Positions 49,999 through 63,126 are shown, numbered from the stretch's first letter. The stretch: DNA of 64,000 nt from Rhodamnia argentea (GCF_020921035.1 NC_063156.1:25530283-25594282), one strand, 5' to 3'. Notes: generated from the letters alone by a model not told the origin. Numbers and translations are program-made.

Positions 49999-50260
49999 CT
50001 GAACCTATTATACCAATGTCAATTCAATAATAAATCTTTTAATTTTACCAATTGAATCTTAAACTTTTTGACGATTTGCCATTGTTATTCTTCCAGCCAA
50101 TCTTAATTGGAAATTACTAACGTGAAAGTCAATCGTCCTACGTGGCACGGATTGCTGGCGACCCTCCCTAGCCAGGTTTGGCCGCGAGCAAGGGTTGTTG
50201 GCCATCTGGGATGGCCCTCACCAGCCCTTTCCAAGGGAAAGAATGGTGAAAAGAAAGAAG
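49999..50260. mobile_element. Foldback element, family 1, left arm and core only
   Basis: GAACCTATTATACCAATGTC and TCAATTCAATAATAAATC units lead to CCTACGTGGCACGG and a GC-rich core (GCCAGGTTTGGCCGCGAGC). The right arm is missing, so the copy is truncated. The frames at 50103-50504 are artefacts of the core. Confidence 0.65.
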
Positions 50261-51274
50261 GAAAAGGAATGGACCTTTTTCTCCATGGAAATTCGTTACA
50301 ATATAGGTGAATATTTCTCGAATGCTTTTTAGGGTTTTTTTGGCTCTTCGGAGATGAGAAATGAACATCGGGGTGTATGCGTAATTCTAATAGTTTTGAG
50401 GCTTTAAAAACAGGATGATCTTCCAAGGTCGTAGTTCTTCCTTGTATTTTCACGTTTATTTCTTCAGGAATTAAATCGACTAGAAACAAAACAAAACAAA
50501 ACAAAAAAAAGAAAATTCCAAAAATTGAACTCGAAATGCAAAATGCAATTCAAGCTTATCGGCTTAAAAAGGGTCAAAGCCACTGGACGATTTCAAGTGT
50601 CAGAAGCTTCCATTTTGACCAAAACAGTCAAAAGGAGCCTAAGACTCCGTGAAGCTACAGAACGGAAATATTTTTTTCGATTACTTTATTAGGTGTACGT
50701 GGTCTTGTCGTATTCGTCGTTTGTGCTAGTTTTCATATGCGTAACGGACCAAGCAACTTCTATGGGTACTTTTTTAAAAAAATAAATAGGCCCACCTATT
50801 TTGGCTTTTGGACTTCAAATGAAGGCACCCCTATTTATATATTGTTGTCTATATATGTTAACCTAATTTTTACCTTATCTATGTCGAATTTACGGGTAAA
50901 TCTCCGGTAATACAGTGTTACTGCTAGGTAGATTACATCATGACAATGAGCGTGTACGTGTTCTTGGCAAGTTCAGTTTTCTTTTCCAGTTCAAGTCAAC
51001 ATTAAGAGTTGGCAGGAAAAAAGAAGGGACGAAAAGTTCGACCCTAAAGAAGTTGTTCGACCTTGTTGAAATATCAAGATCATAATCTGAAATGAGATAC
51101 AGCCATCGAAATTTTTCGATGGAACAAGAATTAATACTTTGCATACACATAAGCCTTGTAGTGAGATCAAGGTCTCCTTTTGTTGATATTGACGCCGTTG
51201 CAAACGTGGTAAATCACTCATGGGTTTCCTTCCGTGTATCCATAAGTTTCAACAATCGATCCGTGAACGATATC
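50261..51274. other. Intergenic, no gene recognised
   Basis: Only short, overlapping open frames on both strands; no motif recognised. Confidence 0.4.
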
Positions 51275-51907
51275 GTTATAAATATTATTTGCAATTCAGT
51301 CCTAAATCTTTCAATTTTGCCAATTGAGTCTGCCTGGCCAATTTTGACAAGAAATTGCTGAGGTGGACGTTGGTTGTTAACTCGTTATACGTGGCACGGC
51401 CTGTGCTTATGTGTGTGTATAATAATTTTTATATATTTTTAATAATTTGTAATTTTTTTTATATTTTCCCTACCTTTTTCGTTTAAACTTAGGGCGGGAG
51501 ACCACTGGCAAAAGCATCGCGGCCCTTGCCGGCCCTAGACGAGGCCATCGTGGGCCCTTCCCGACCAAAAAGAGGGTAGTGGCCTCTCGTTAGATTGGGC
51601 CCGGGCCTTGCTCGTGGTCGGCGAGGGTCTGCCGGTTGGCCCCAAGTTAAAAAAAATTAAAGAAAAGAACAAATAAACAAAAAATTCAAAAATTATTAAA
51701 ATTTACTAAAAAATGTACACATCAGCATTGGCGGTACCTAGTAATAAGACGGTCGGCATCCACGTCGGTGATTTTCAGCCCAAATTAGTCGGATGGACTC
51801 AATTAGCAAATTGTCAAAAGGCTTAGGACTTAATTGGCAAAATTGAAAGGTTTAAGATTAAATTGGCAAAAGTGCAATAGGTTTAAGACTTTTTGGACAA
51901 TTTTCCT
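51275..51907. mobile_element. Foldback element, family 1, copy at 51.3 kb
   Basis: The left arm TGCAATTCAGTCCTAAATC ... ATACGTGGCACGGC mirrors the right arm CGGCATCCACGTCGGTGATT ... GCAATAGGTTTAAGAC. The core is about 180 bp and GC-rich with GGTCGGCGAGGGTCTGCCGG. The left end lacks the outermost unit, and a target duplication was not resolved. Confidence 0.7.
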
Positions 51908-53412
51908 GCCCCCGAGAATAGGTGAAAGAAAACGGATTCCAAAGTACACATGTACATCCATATCATTATCACGTCTCTTTGTTTAGCGAAAAAGATTTGC
52001 ACGTCTCTTACAACTTCACAGTTCATCCTTTTCCGTATGGAACTAACTAGCTTGTTTTCCTCCCACAAACATCGACAATCGCCCTACTTTACACCCCGGC
52101 ACTACGAATGATTTAACACTGCGACACCGAGTCATCACATCCAAAATGCCAACAAAGAAGTCTTCACAAGCAAATTTTGTCTCCACAGACATTCAAGTCT
52201 TCACAGGTTATTCTGTCGCCAAAATTCGAAGTGTCTTCTTCGTTATGTCGATTGTTGTACAGCGACGGGGGTCATCTTCCGAGGACCAACTTCGACATCG
52301 CTGCTCCCTCGGAAGTGGCCGGCAACAAATGGCACCAAGAAGGAAATGCAGTTTTGGGTAGGGGTGAGCGGTTCCGGTCCGGGTCCGGTTCCCATCAAAA
52401 ACCGGGAACCGGACCGGTGGTCCCAATTCTCACTTTTTGGAACCGTGGACCGGACCGGCCACCCTCGGAACCGGGAACCAAACCGGACCATTGGTCCGGT
52501 CCGGTTCCCGGGCGGTTCCAAAAAAAATTTCAATAAAGGGGCTGATCACAAAAAACTCATTACTTGTAATAAAGGGGCTAACTTGCTCTAAAAACAAGTA
52601 AATTCTATTTACAAGTAGGCATCTTCAATAAAGAGGTTGATCACCAAAAACCCATTACTTGTACCATTCAAAGAGGCTGCTCACTGCCCAGTGTCTAGTC
52701 CAAATTCAAAAACCCAACAACAAGTCAACGTGTCCCCATATGATCATCAAAAGCTCATTAAAAGCATACCCAAAGGAAAAAAAAAAAAACGTACACTTGA
52801 TCACAGAAAATTAACGGAAATGACGGTGAAATAGAAAAATGGGAAGATTTCTAAACTTCAAGTCCTTTCTTGATATTTGATGGATGAAACAAAAGTGCGG
52901 GCAACCTGCAATAAGTATATATAAGCAACATACATTAGTTTTGAATTAGAAATGGAATTAATAGAAAGTGAACTCAAAGGGATCATACTTGGAGAAAGAG
53001 GATGTTGATCGGGAAGGTATAGGTGACTTGTAAGTTGGGACTTAGCAATAAAACAACTCACATCTTCCTGCAAAGTTAACTCCAAATAGCAGCAAATTAA
53101 CAAGTAATGAGCTTTTGGTTTGGAGAACTTAAGACAATGTGCTTATGCTAATGGTTTCAAATCTGTCATACACATGCATCACATGGCATGCGAAATTGCT
53201 GCAAATGCTTCCCCTTACAACAAAGTGCAGAAGAGTTGCAGACTGATTTTTAAGCACGGGCTTTAGCCAATAAGATGCAAAAACCGAGGCGAAAATTAGT
53301 GAATGAAAATCTCACCATATATTCCTTCCACCAACTTGTAAACTCTATTTACCGGTAAGCTCCGAACAAGCATCATCCATAGCTAGAAAAAACAAGATAT
53401 TAATAAGAGCAT

Positions 53413-54240
53413 TCACTTATTAGATATACAAAAGAAATACAAGATACAAAAGAAAAGATATATCCATGACTTACCCGACTCGAACTTTTCTGCGTTCTCG
53501 ATGCACTCCTCCATATTGACCGGCTTGTTAACCACTCTCAACCAGTCTTGAGCGCAAATCAAAGCTTCCACCACTCTAAGAGTCAAAGAACTTCGATAGC
53601 CATCAAGCACACGACCAGATGTGCTGAAAGTAGACTCCGAGGCAACGGTTGTTACGGGAATAGCCAAGATATCCCGAGCCATCAAAGAGAGGATTTTAAA
53701 CTTTTGGCCAGCAATATTCCACCACATCAAAATGTCAAGAGTACGACCTTCTTCACGTGTAGCTTGAAGATATTTTTCGATCTCGGATAAATTGCTCTCG
53801 GCCCCTTTTTTCTCCTCATCCATAAAGAATTCGAATGCCTTATCCCCATCGAAATTCACATCAAAATCCACGGTGAGACCAATCTCATCTTTGTGACCTT
53901 TCTCATGTTGACCGCCTGAACTACCACCAGCATCAATTAAAAGTTCACCACACAATTTTTGTCGAAGGTCCGGAACCACAAGACTTCTCGAAAACTAAAC
54001 AAACGTTCCGATAGTCTTCACATAATCGCACCTCTCATTTACTATCTCATCATCATCATAGATTAGTTTATAACAATATCGCACATACTTCATCTTTTTC
54101 TTGGATCCAATATCACCGCAATCAAAACCATCATGTTCACTTTTTGAAACTCCCATAATATTTGTCAAATTTTTCCTTCATCTTCACCCCCATGGCTTTC
54201 ACTCTAGCATCGAAGCATTCGCCGCTTGTTTCAAAGTTTT
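53413..54240 (-). pseudogene. hAT transposase C-terminal remnant (hATC dimerisation domain)
   Basis: Read on the minus strand, a segment near 54220-54140 gives KAMGVKMKEKFDKYYGSF. After a one-base shift near 54140, NMMVLIAVILDPRKKMKYV follows. A TAG at 53997-53995 interrupts it, and the 53979-53413 frame then carries the dimerisation domain: EIEKYLQ, LDILMWWNIAGQKFKILSLM, ARDILAIPVTTVASESTFST, SGRVLDGYRSSL and VEALICAQDWL. These are hallmark blocks of plant hAT (BED-finger/RICESLEEPER-type) transposases. One frameshift, one stop and loss of the N-terminal half make it non-functional. Confidence 0.85.
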
Positions 54241-55825
54241 TATAAACCAGCTATCTCGTCAAATAATCATTTGAAGTGATATACAAAGTCCTACATCTTG
54301 TTGGTGGAATCATAAAACTTTTTCAAAATATGACAAGAACTTTGGCATTTTCCCAATCTTCATTTTTGGAGTTTCATTTCAGCTCTAGATCATCTTTCTG
54401 CCTTTCAAGCTTTTCTTGCTTTATGGTCACATTGTGTTCCACCTGTGGACATCGACTGAACCCTTTACACCTTGCACCTCTACAGCTTGGATGATTTGCT
54501 CATGGAGAACCTCTCCTCCTATTTATACTGTATGATCGATCTCGTGCATCCATCCCTCCACAGTTCAAATATGGCCGTGACCTCATGTGTAGCTTCACCA
54601 TCTAGATCACAACTTTCTTTTGAAACTTAGCTTTAAATATGGCTACATCATTGGCATTTCCCTGATCGTGGCACTGTTTCTTTTCCTTGTAGATGCATTC
54701 TCATCATTTTCCATTTCTTGCCCTTGTGACTAGACATTCCCACGATGATTCTTTTGTGCAATTTCATCATCATCAATAAAATGGTAGACATAATGTTCGT
54801 GTGCTCCTGTATGGTCGTGTGACCTGACTTAGCTTGCAAAAATTCTTCAACTTATTCTTTGATATAACTTCTACAATCTCTGCCTGTAATCTTGATGGAT
54901 AAGGGTTGTGCTGTTTTAAAATCCGGAATCCCACGTTCACCATGAAGGTTGTTCATCCACTATAATTCAACAGCATTTGCCTAAGTTCGATCAACTCCCA
55001 TGTTGATAAGTCATTCCTCTGGTTTTCTGTTTTGGTCCTATCCACTCTTGTGGACAAAACTTTTGTTCTTTTTTTGATACTTTTGTTTGTCAGTGCTTCA
55101 CTGGTTTTAAAATCCATCTGGCGCCATTTTAACACCTCGTTTTCCCTTCTTATTTTGTTGCCTTAATAGCCGCTTGTGATGATTTTCTTTACGTGTTGGA
55201 CCATTTTGTTACTCCTCTTACTTCTTCCCTTTGTTCTGTAGTCCATTGGCGTCATCTCATATGGATTTGTCCACTCCCTTGATATGGTAGATCCCCGATC
55301 AACTTATAGTTATAAGCTAAGGGAGATCGATTTTTAATTCCAATGCTTAAAGACACCATAAGCAAAACCTTCAAGAAATCAATTGAATTGAAAACAGCAA
55401 ATCAGACATGCAAAATCATCCAAACATATTAATGCTGTGTTTGATTGAGATAGTGAAGCAATGTGGGCTATGTTGTGTCGGTAATTGGGCTTTCATACTT
55501 GGATGTGCTGTTAAGCGAACGGATTTTGTTGGGCTGCCATCACTCGAAACATATGGACTTACTCCACTTTCTATCCTCATTAGAAGACACCATCCTGATT
55601 AAATTTTAACTGTCCACTATGTTTATAAAATCAGAGAGATACCAACTATGATATCGCAAATTCCATGCCTTCATTCCTAGTCGCCAAGAAGAAAGAACGC
55701 TCCACGAAGGCAGCCAAAGGCGCTCGAATTATGGAAATAACATGGCAATGGTTCGGTTTAATGCATAAAGTACCGACATTGCTCGCGACCAACACGGACC
55801 ATGGCAAGTGAATGTCCCAAAGGCC

Positions 55826-56082
55826 ACACAGCATCGTGAAAAGGCACATCTTTACCCAGAACAATACCGGGACTCCCAAAACTAACAAGAGCGATCGCGA
55901 AGGAGGACCACTTCAAAGAACGAATCCACCTCAAAGAATAGCACAATCATCCCAGGCCACAGCATCGTGAAGATGCAACATTTTGCCCAGAACAAATAAC
56001 CGGACTCAAACTAACAGAAGCGATCGCGAGGAGGACCAACTTCAAGACGAATCCACCTCAAGAATGAAACGCACAAATCATC
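55826..56082. repeat. Two-copy tandem repeat, about 128 bp unit
   Basis: CACAGCATCGTGAAAAGGCA (55827) and CACAGCATCGTGAAGATGCA (55960) start parallel units. Both run through GCGATCGCGA(A)GGAGGACCA and ACGAATCCACCTCAA. The copies differ mainly by small indels. They lie in the 5' side of the putative hAT element. Open frames over it on the minus strand (56502-56011 and 55888-55646) have no recognised family. Confidence 0.75.
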
Positions 56083-56525
56083 GTGAAAGACTCCCAAACT
56101 CGTGGATCGAGATCTTCGAGGGACCGTGTGGGGAGCCTTTGGGGTGTCAGGGTTCGTGTGTGAGACAGGTTGGCGTTGGCTCTTGGCGGTGCTCGTGCTT
56201 GTCGAGCTGGAATCGGTCAAATCGCTTGCATTGCATGAGGGTTGGCTTGATGCGGAGAAAACAAATTGAAGAGGGGGAAAAGGAAACGAAAGAATGATCA
56301 AGGGAAAACGGGGGAGATCGGGGATGGAGAAGAAGGAAGAGATGTTGGGCTCGCAACGTAAAGAAGAAACCCTAACGGCTAAACCTAACAAGTAAAGGTG
56401 GATTTGTTTTTTTCTTAAAAGAAGACCCCGGTCGTGGTCGTCCGGTTGCCTGGACGCGGTCCGTTCATTTAGGCGCCGACCGATCCCTAAATCGGCCGAC
56501 ATCGCTGGCTTTTTTTAGTTTTGGG

Positions 56526-57600
56526 CGGCGAAGCAAGAAGAGATTCGTCCACTTTTTCTTAGGTTTGAGAGATGATAGATGGAGAGCTGCTAATGTGACG
56601 GGCTTTAGTCTATTGTGAGATTCATAGCATGTCGTGAGTCCCGAAAAAATAACAATAAATAATTAAAACTTATCATAAGGTCCACTTCTTCAAAAATTTA
56701 TGGCCCACGATATGTTGTTACTCTTGCAATCACTCAAAGACTGTTATGTTACCAAAGTCTTTGAGAGATTGTGTGACACCGTTAGAATATTTAAATAATA
56801 AATCACATCTCCGTCTGAATAGTTTAAATTTTTAGAACATCACAAGATACACTGATAGTTCTGGCCATTGGTAAGCTCGGCCCATGAACGGCAAATGAAA
56901 TCGCGGATTATACATGACAAAAGCAAATCTTGTCTTCTTGTCGGTCACCCTTCGCGCATCGGACTAAATCAACCTCCAATCTTATAAGAAAGGAGTCTAA
57001 CAATTAATACTGGTATATATTATGTTAATGTTCTTTTAATTCAATCGAGTCCGTACTGATATAGAGATTGAATTTGAATATAACTATAGCATGTCCACTT
57101 TGGACTGTCTAATTGAAAAATCATCTAGCTTTTGCTAACATTCCACGTGGTTTCAATTGGAGATTTTGTTTTTCAACTGGGTACTGCTGTCGTGTGTCGA
57201 TTGGTTGGTTCCCAAAACAGGCCGAAGCATTTCTTTTTTTTTTTTGAGTTTTTGAATATTAAAATTGGAAAGGCACAATAATCAAATCGAATAATTTCAG
57301 TGTGATTCCCATCTAGAAAGTTAAAAAAAAAAAATACATATTCTGTAATTTTTATTATTCATTTCTTTTCGTTGATGCCCCCACAAATCATTTTTTGCAA
57401 GGGGTAAGAATATAAATGAAAATAACCCCCAAGTGCGCAATATGAAGTCCGTCATTATCAATATGGATTCATCAGTCATCATATGAAACCGGTGCAGATT
57501 ATGGACATATTTTAACAAAAGAAAACAAAAGAAATGCCGATTGAATGTATGAAATTTTGTGGGACCATTGTTAATTATTTATAAAATGACTAGTTAATAG
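56526..57600. other. Intergenic; first copy of a locally duplicated segment at its end
   Basis: 57240-57490 (AATAATCAAATCGAATAATTT, CCCATCTAGAAAGTT, CGTTGATGCCCCCACA, AAGAATATAAATGAAAA) recurs at 58085-58330. No gene is supported. Confidence 0.5.
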
Positions 57601-57603
57601 ACG

Positions 57604-58015
57604 AATGCGTGATTTACTATTTAAATACTTTAGCACCCGTCCTCACGCGTTCATCTGAGATTAAAGCATGAAAAATATACAATAGTGGAGACAAGTATTG
57701 GTTTGGAAAGATTTGAACCGACTCTAATACCACATGATCACTACTAACCGTTTTAAGAGTAGTTGATCAATGAAGGCATGGTTCGATATCTAATTTTTTT
57801 TAAAAAAATATTAGTTAAGGGGTGATTTAATGTTTAAATACTTTAACACCCCTCCTCACGGGTCCATCTAAGATTAAAGCGTGGAAAATATACAATGGTG
57901 TAGACAAATATTGGTTTGGGAATATTTGAACGGACTCTAATACTTTATGATCACTGGCGCTGCTAACCATTTTAAGAGTTCAAGTTGGTTCATGAAGGCG
58001 TGGTACGATATTAAA
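57604..58015. repeat. Two-copy direct repeat, 213-bp period
   Basis: TTAAATACTTTAGCACCCGT (57621) and TTAAATACTTTAACACCCCT (57834) begin units that both continue AAATATACAAT, TATTGGTTTGG, TTTGAAC, GACTCTAATAC and GGTWCGATAT. Non-coding. Confidence 0.75.
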
Positions 58016-58373
58016 ATTTTTTAAAATTTTTAAAGGATATTGACAAGACATGTCTATTTTGGAAAAACCATTTAGCATTTTTTGAAGTTTAGAATATTAA
58101 TTTGCAAAAGAACAATAATCAAAATCGAAGAATTTTAGTGGCGATTCCCATCTAGAAAGTTCGAGTCTCTTAAACAAAGACTTTGGCCGGGCCTATGGCA
58201 TCATAAAGTTAAATGTTCGGTAATATTTTTACTATACTTTTCAATTCAATTTCCGTTGATGCCCCATAATCTTTTTTTTTTTTCCTTTGCAAGGCATAAG
58301 AATATAAATGAAAACGACCCTTCTTACGTAACACAAAGCACGTCATAAATCATGGATATTTATCTTGATCAGA

Positions 58374-58853
58374 TATCCATCAACCGTCGTATAAAAGAAT
58401 GAGAGAAGGAGCTGAGACCGAATGTTCAATTGATACGGTCAATAAAGAAGATGTTTTATTTTACATCTTGTGTTTATCCACTTTGTAGGATATAAAATCC
58501 GATAGGAGGGTGACCACTGACCAAATATGTTTAGGAAAAACGAAAGACAATAGAGGCTTTTTGCAGAGGAGCAAAGAGATCTGGTCAAAAGAATTGAGAA
58601 AAGGAATAAATCATATCCATCAACCGTCGTATAAAAGAATGAGAGAAGGAGCTGAGACCGAATGTTCAAATGATACGGTCAAGAAAGAAGATGTTTTATT
58701 TTACATCATGTGTTTATCCACTTTGTAGGATGTAAAATCTGATAGCAAGGTGACCATTGACCAAATATGTTTAGGAAAAACGAAAGACAATTGAGGCTTT
58801 TTGCAGAGGAACAAAGAGATCTGGTCAAAAGAATTGAGAAAAGGGAATAAAGG
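58374..58853. repeat. Two-copy tandem repeat, 240-bp unit, about 95% identical
   Basis: ATATCCATCAACCGTCGTAT begins at 58374 and again at 58614. The units match throughout (GGAGCTGAGACCGAATGTTC, TTTAGGAAAAACGAAAGAC, GATCTGGTCAAAAGAATTGA) with about eleven differences. The antisense open frames of 69-76 codons in each copy are not recognised. Confidence 0.92.
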
Positions 58854-58959
58854 GAAAGGCATGGAAAGAAGGATGTTCGAAAAATTAATGAAACTTTTGA
58901 TCATTTGCACAATTTATGAAAATGGTTCTATTGAAAGGCACGAGGCTAATAATATTTTC

Positions 58960-60405
58960 TTGGTACAAATCCACATGTAGGAATTTAGTACGAACTGATG
59001 CTTTTCTCAATTTATGTTGCGTTTCCGTTTGCAATATATCTCGTGTGAAGAGACTTCTTAATTTTTAGCATCTTAGTAGGGCCGCATTGAATGAATTTTT
59101 ATCTTGAACCTTGGGATCGCATATAACGATAGCAATTATGATTCAAACCAAACATTTCGTATCGTGGAAAAAGACCCTTGCAGTAGTATTCAAAAGGAAT
59201 TGCTAGTGCTGGTTACCCTTTTAAAAAATTTCACATATGTCTAAAAAAAGAAGTAATTTTTTTTGCAATGATCTTAAATTAGCTGTTGCTTTCTTTCATT
59301 TGGTTCTTGGGATTGGGACACTGAAAATTAATTTAAATAGGGATTATACTTTCTTGGAACATATCCACATGCAGGAATTTAGTACGAACTGATGCTTTTA
59401 AAGGAGGGTCTTGCATTTGCACAAGTAGTCAATACTTGGTCTGTTTGCAAGGGGTTTAGTTTAACTCAAGCCATATACTTTGACATAAAGTAATTTGTTA
59501 AATAAATTTTATTTCTTACAAATATAATTAATTGTTATGTACTAATTATCATTTGTTAAATACAGCATTACCTTTTGGATTTCATGTTTTGATCTCAACC
59601 CGCTACCCCGTTTGTGTCCCATCAGGTTTGGACGGGTAGAATAACCCTATAATAGCCATCCACTTCCATCCCTAATCTCGGTCCTAATTGTCCTCAAAAT
59701 TTGTACTTTACCCCTAAAGTTTTGTTATTATACAACTTTTGTTTAGAGCTTGTAATCTCCCTTACGATATCGTAGGTTTGCACTGGATAGAATAAAAATC
59801 AGCTAGGATAATTGTTAGAGTGTGATGTATACTTTCCATCAAGGGAAAACATTGGGTCCCGCTCCCCAATGGTTAGGCGAGGGTTCGTGAGAGCTGCTTT
59901 GGCAGGATTGTAGAGGGCAACAACCCTGGACGCCAAAGCCCATATTTTATTAATATTTTGGGCTTACGCACATGAATAACTACTACTTACATAATTTCTT
60001 TATATTGTAATTGAGAGTTGTAACATATCCACATGCATGAATTTAGTACAAACTGATGCTTTTCTCGATTCATGTTGCTTTCCCGTTTTGCAGTATATCT
60101 CGTGTGGAGAGACTTCTTAACTTTTAGCATCTTAGTAGGGCCGCATTGAATGACCCTTTACCTTGAACCTTTCGGGTCACATGTAGCGAAAAGCAATTAT
60201 GATTCAAACCAAATATTTTGCATCGCAGAAAAAGACCCTTGCAGTAGTATTCAAAAGAAATTGCTAGTGTTGGTTACCCTTTTCAAAAATTTCACTATGT
60301 CGAAAAAACAAGTAACTTTTTTCCAATGATCTTAAATTAGCCGTTGCTTTCTTTCATTTGGTTCTTGGTATTGGGGCACTGAAATTAAGTAAATAGGGAT
60401 TATAC
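58960..60405. repeat. Direct duplication of about 390 bp, copies 1.06 kb apart
   Basis: Copy 1 (58965-59352) and copy 2 (60022-60405) share TCTTAGTAGGGCCGCATTGA, AAAAAGACCCTTGCAGTAGT and TTTCTTTCATTTGGTTCTTG in order. The entry phrase TTTAGTACGAACTGATGCTTT occurs a third time alone near 59378. No coding capacity. Confidence 0.85.
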
Positions 60406-63116
60406 TTTTTTCCCTCTTTCCTGTTTGGAAATAATGAAATTTTTTTTTTTGCCCTTTTATTTTATGTTGCTTAGTGGATTGCTCCTTTATCTATTTATTA
60501 TGCTTGGAGTAGCAGGCATCGCTCAATCCAGCTTTTCTATGTGCCAACATTGTACTTTCACTTTTTCCCTTTTTTGGTATAGATTGGTGCTAACATTAGT
60601 GAAATAAGTTGTCAAATGCATAACACATCGCTCTATTAAGATCTATAATCTCCGATAAGATTTCGAACTTCAGATGGTTAGAAAACTACAGGACATCATA
60701 ATGTCTCATCTAGAAAGAGTATTAGCAGCAAATCCAAAATTGAAAATTGTTAACTGATAATAAGTGCAAATTCAATCACAAACCACCCGTTTTGATATCG
60801 GTCAATCCGGTCGCTCCACAGGAACTACAACCATAGCTTCTATGTGAATTTTTGCTTCTCGACCACATAAATTATGTAAGGCATAAGGTAATTTTTTTTA
60901 CTGTCCTCCATTATAAGTTTGACACGACAGGTATATAAACCTGAAATTCCACCTCTCTTTTGACTAAAATAAAGGAACAAATTAAACACTCACTTTGAAG
61001 TGGCAATGGCATTTCTTTGAATATATTCGGCTCCATTTATTCTTCTACGCCCAATGGAAAAGCTAGCCTTTTCGTGCATTATGTGTGAGGATTTACATTA
61101 TATTCATGTTTTTAACTTTTGACCCGTCACTCATATTTTTACCCCTCCACTTGATGAGATTATATGCGATGCACGTTAGACTTAATTTTTTTGGGTGGCA
61201 GCACCTTTCCATCTAATTCAAACTTGATCTTTCGCTTTTGAGAATATAGTTGACGGTCAATCGGTGCTGATGCAAATAATATAGTCGACGTTCAATCGGT
61301 CCGATGCAAATCTGTATTGATTTGAAAGTAGAGAGGACGAAGCGATACGAGTTTGTTGTTACATTCATATTTTGATCGGACGAGGTGTTGATGAGACATG
61401 AAATTTAATGTACAATAACAAATAAAAATTAGTGGTGGCATCGGTCAGAATCAAATCATGTCAATTTTAGATCAAACATATCATGTACGACGTGATTGCA
61501 AAAGAATATAGAATGGCCAGACACGCAAAAATCAAATGTCTGTGCTTGTTATAAGAAATTGTGCCTTATTAATGTTGGTAAGTTTCATGGTAGATAGATA
61601 TAGATTGTTTGACTCGTCTCCTAATAATTCAAAATTTTGCGGAGAACGGTTTATATAACATAGAACGCGGGTTATGGGATCAAATTCTGATATTCGTTCA
61701 AATTTTCTCATTAATAATTACCTTAAATCGAGATTAATTTTTGCCCCCAACAATCTTAAGGAGAGATTAATTTTTCTCCCTTCTTTGCACTAGGAAAGTG
61801 GGGCAACAATGTGTAGTTCCTGTTCGAGACTTGTTCATCCTCACGTGGTTGGATTACTGTTGTCCTCTTATTCAGTAAATTTCAACTTAACAATGTTGTT
61901 CTTTTCACACTATAATGCTGAATAACTAGCAAATGTTCGGTATTGCAATTATTAGCTACAAAAATCGTTTCTGCTGGGTGTTGACACCTGATTTTTTAAC
62001 GGTCTGGGCGACATTGGGTAATGCCAGGGGATTGCAAACATTTCGTTGACTTGTTGAGTAAGCTAAACCCCACTATTTTTTTTTTTTTTGAGGGGTGCGA
62101 TCACCAAGCTACCAAGGATATATCTATTCAAAGTAAGAGCACTCAAGGTTGGAATAATTGAAAACATGAGAGAGTGGAATGCATAGTGCTTCTTGATAAT
62201 TCCAAGGTCTAAAAATTGTATTCGTCAAAAAGTGTTGCAAGGAGAAAGAAAGTGAAAATCGAGACGTGGAAGGATCTCATCCACATACATGTTCATTTTG
62301 TGGGAATTTGTTCTAGCTTTAATTTTATTTTTGGTTTTGTTGTTTTTTAGCTTTTGTTTGCCTTGTTCCGTCCAGTCTCCACAGAGGGAGCAGAACCAAT
62401 TTTGAAGGTTTTAACCCAAGAATTATTCTTGGTGTTACCTCATTTTGACTGCCTACCTTCACAAAGGAGTCCCCTTTATTCTTTCTTACTTTCTTCAATC
62501 TTGTTGGATATAAAGTACTTTAATTTGTAAAATTCCTCCGCCGTACCTTTTTTTAATTTGGATTTACTTTAAATGATCCAATGAAGCTACGGATTTTACG
62601 GATAGCATATAATGTGGAATATAGGATCGGTGGATCTATCTATAGATTAAGAGGGAGATGCCAGAATAGGTTGTACTTTCAGTGCCATTGTTTTCCTAGG
62701 CGGGATATCGGAACATTATATTGTCTTTATTTCTCCGAGTCATTGGTCCTTCATGTGCATGCACAACTTTAAATAATAATATACTAGTTGTTTTCCCTAA
62801 AGGAAAATTGGAAATACAAGTTATGATCCTTTTCAAGTGACCATTTTACCCTCGAAACAACATTTATACTAAGAAGTTAGGAACCTTGGGGTCTACTTCT
62901 CTTTTCTATAGTAGCACTTGAATAGATTATTCGAGCTAATACTATAACGTGGCTTTAATCTCTACTTCTCTTAATGCGGGTGGAGGAGAATCTATTCAAG
63001 TTATGACATTTGGCATGTCCTAATTGCTGTAAGAAGGGTAGGATGTTGACAATTTTTAATTCGGTTATGATTTTCAAAAAATCGGAGACCTGTGTCATGA
63101 TCATGTATAATCGATA
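60406..63116. other. Intergenic, no gene recognised
   Basis: Short open frames only (60-63 codons). A small two-copy phrase, GTCAATCGGTGCTGATGCAAA and TTCAATCGGTCCGATGCAAA, lies at 61257-61312. Nothing else is supported. Confidence 0.4.
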
Positions 63117-63126
63117 GAAAATAGAG

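Larger units (their letters stand above)
52359..56517 (-). mobile_element. Degenerate hAT transposon, about 4.2 kb
   Basis: The left end reads TAGGGGTGAGCGGTTCCGG, a typical hAT terminus with GGTCCGG subterminal phrases. A hAT transposase remnant is read on the minus strand (53413-54240). GTTTTGGG occurs at 52351-52358 and again at 56518-56525, an exact 8-bp direct repeat of hAT TSD size. The putative right terminus is degraded (GGCTTTTTTTA), but the adjacent 150 bp has subterminal-like GATCGGTCGGCGCC and ACGGACCGCGTCC. The interior 54250-55640 is not recognisable. Right boundary confidence is moderate only. Confidence 0.6.

Noticed and set aside
54250..55640. Possible retrotransposon gag remnant inside the hAT region
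   Set aside because: Short minus-strand frames with Lys/Arg-rich peptides were seen, but no CCHC knuckle, protease or RT motif could be read.
56011..56502. 163-codon minus-strand open frame
   Set aside because: Ser/Pro-rich with no family resemblance; overlaps the tandem repeat and looks like the leader of the hAT element.
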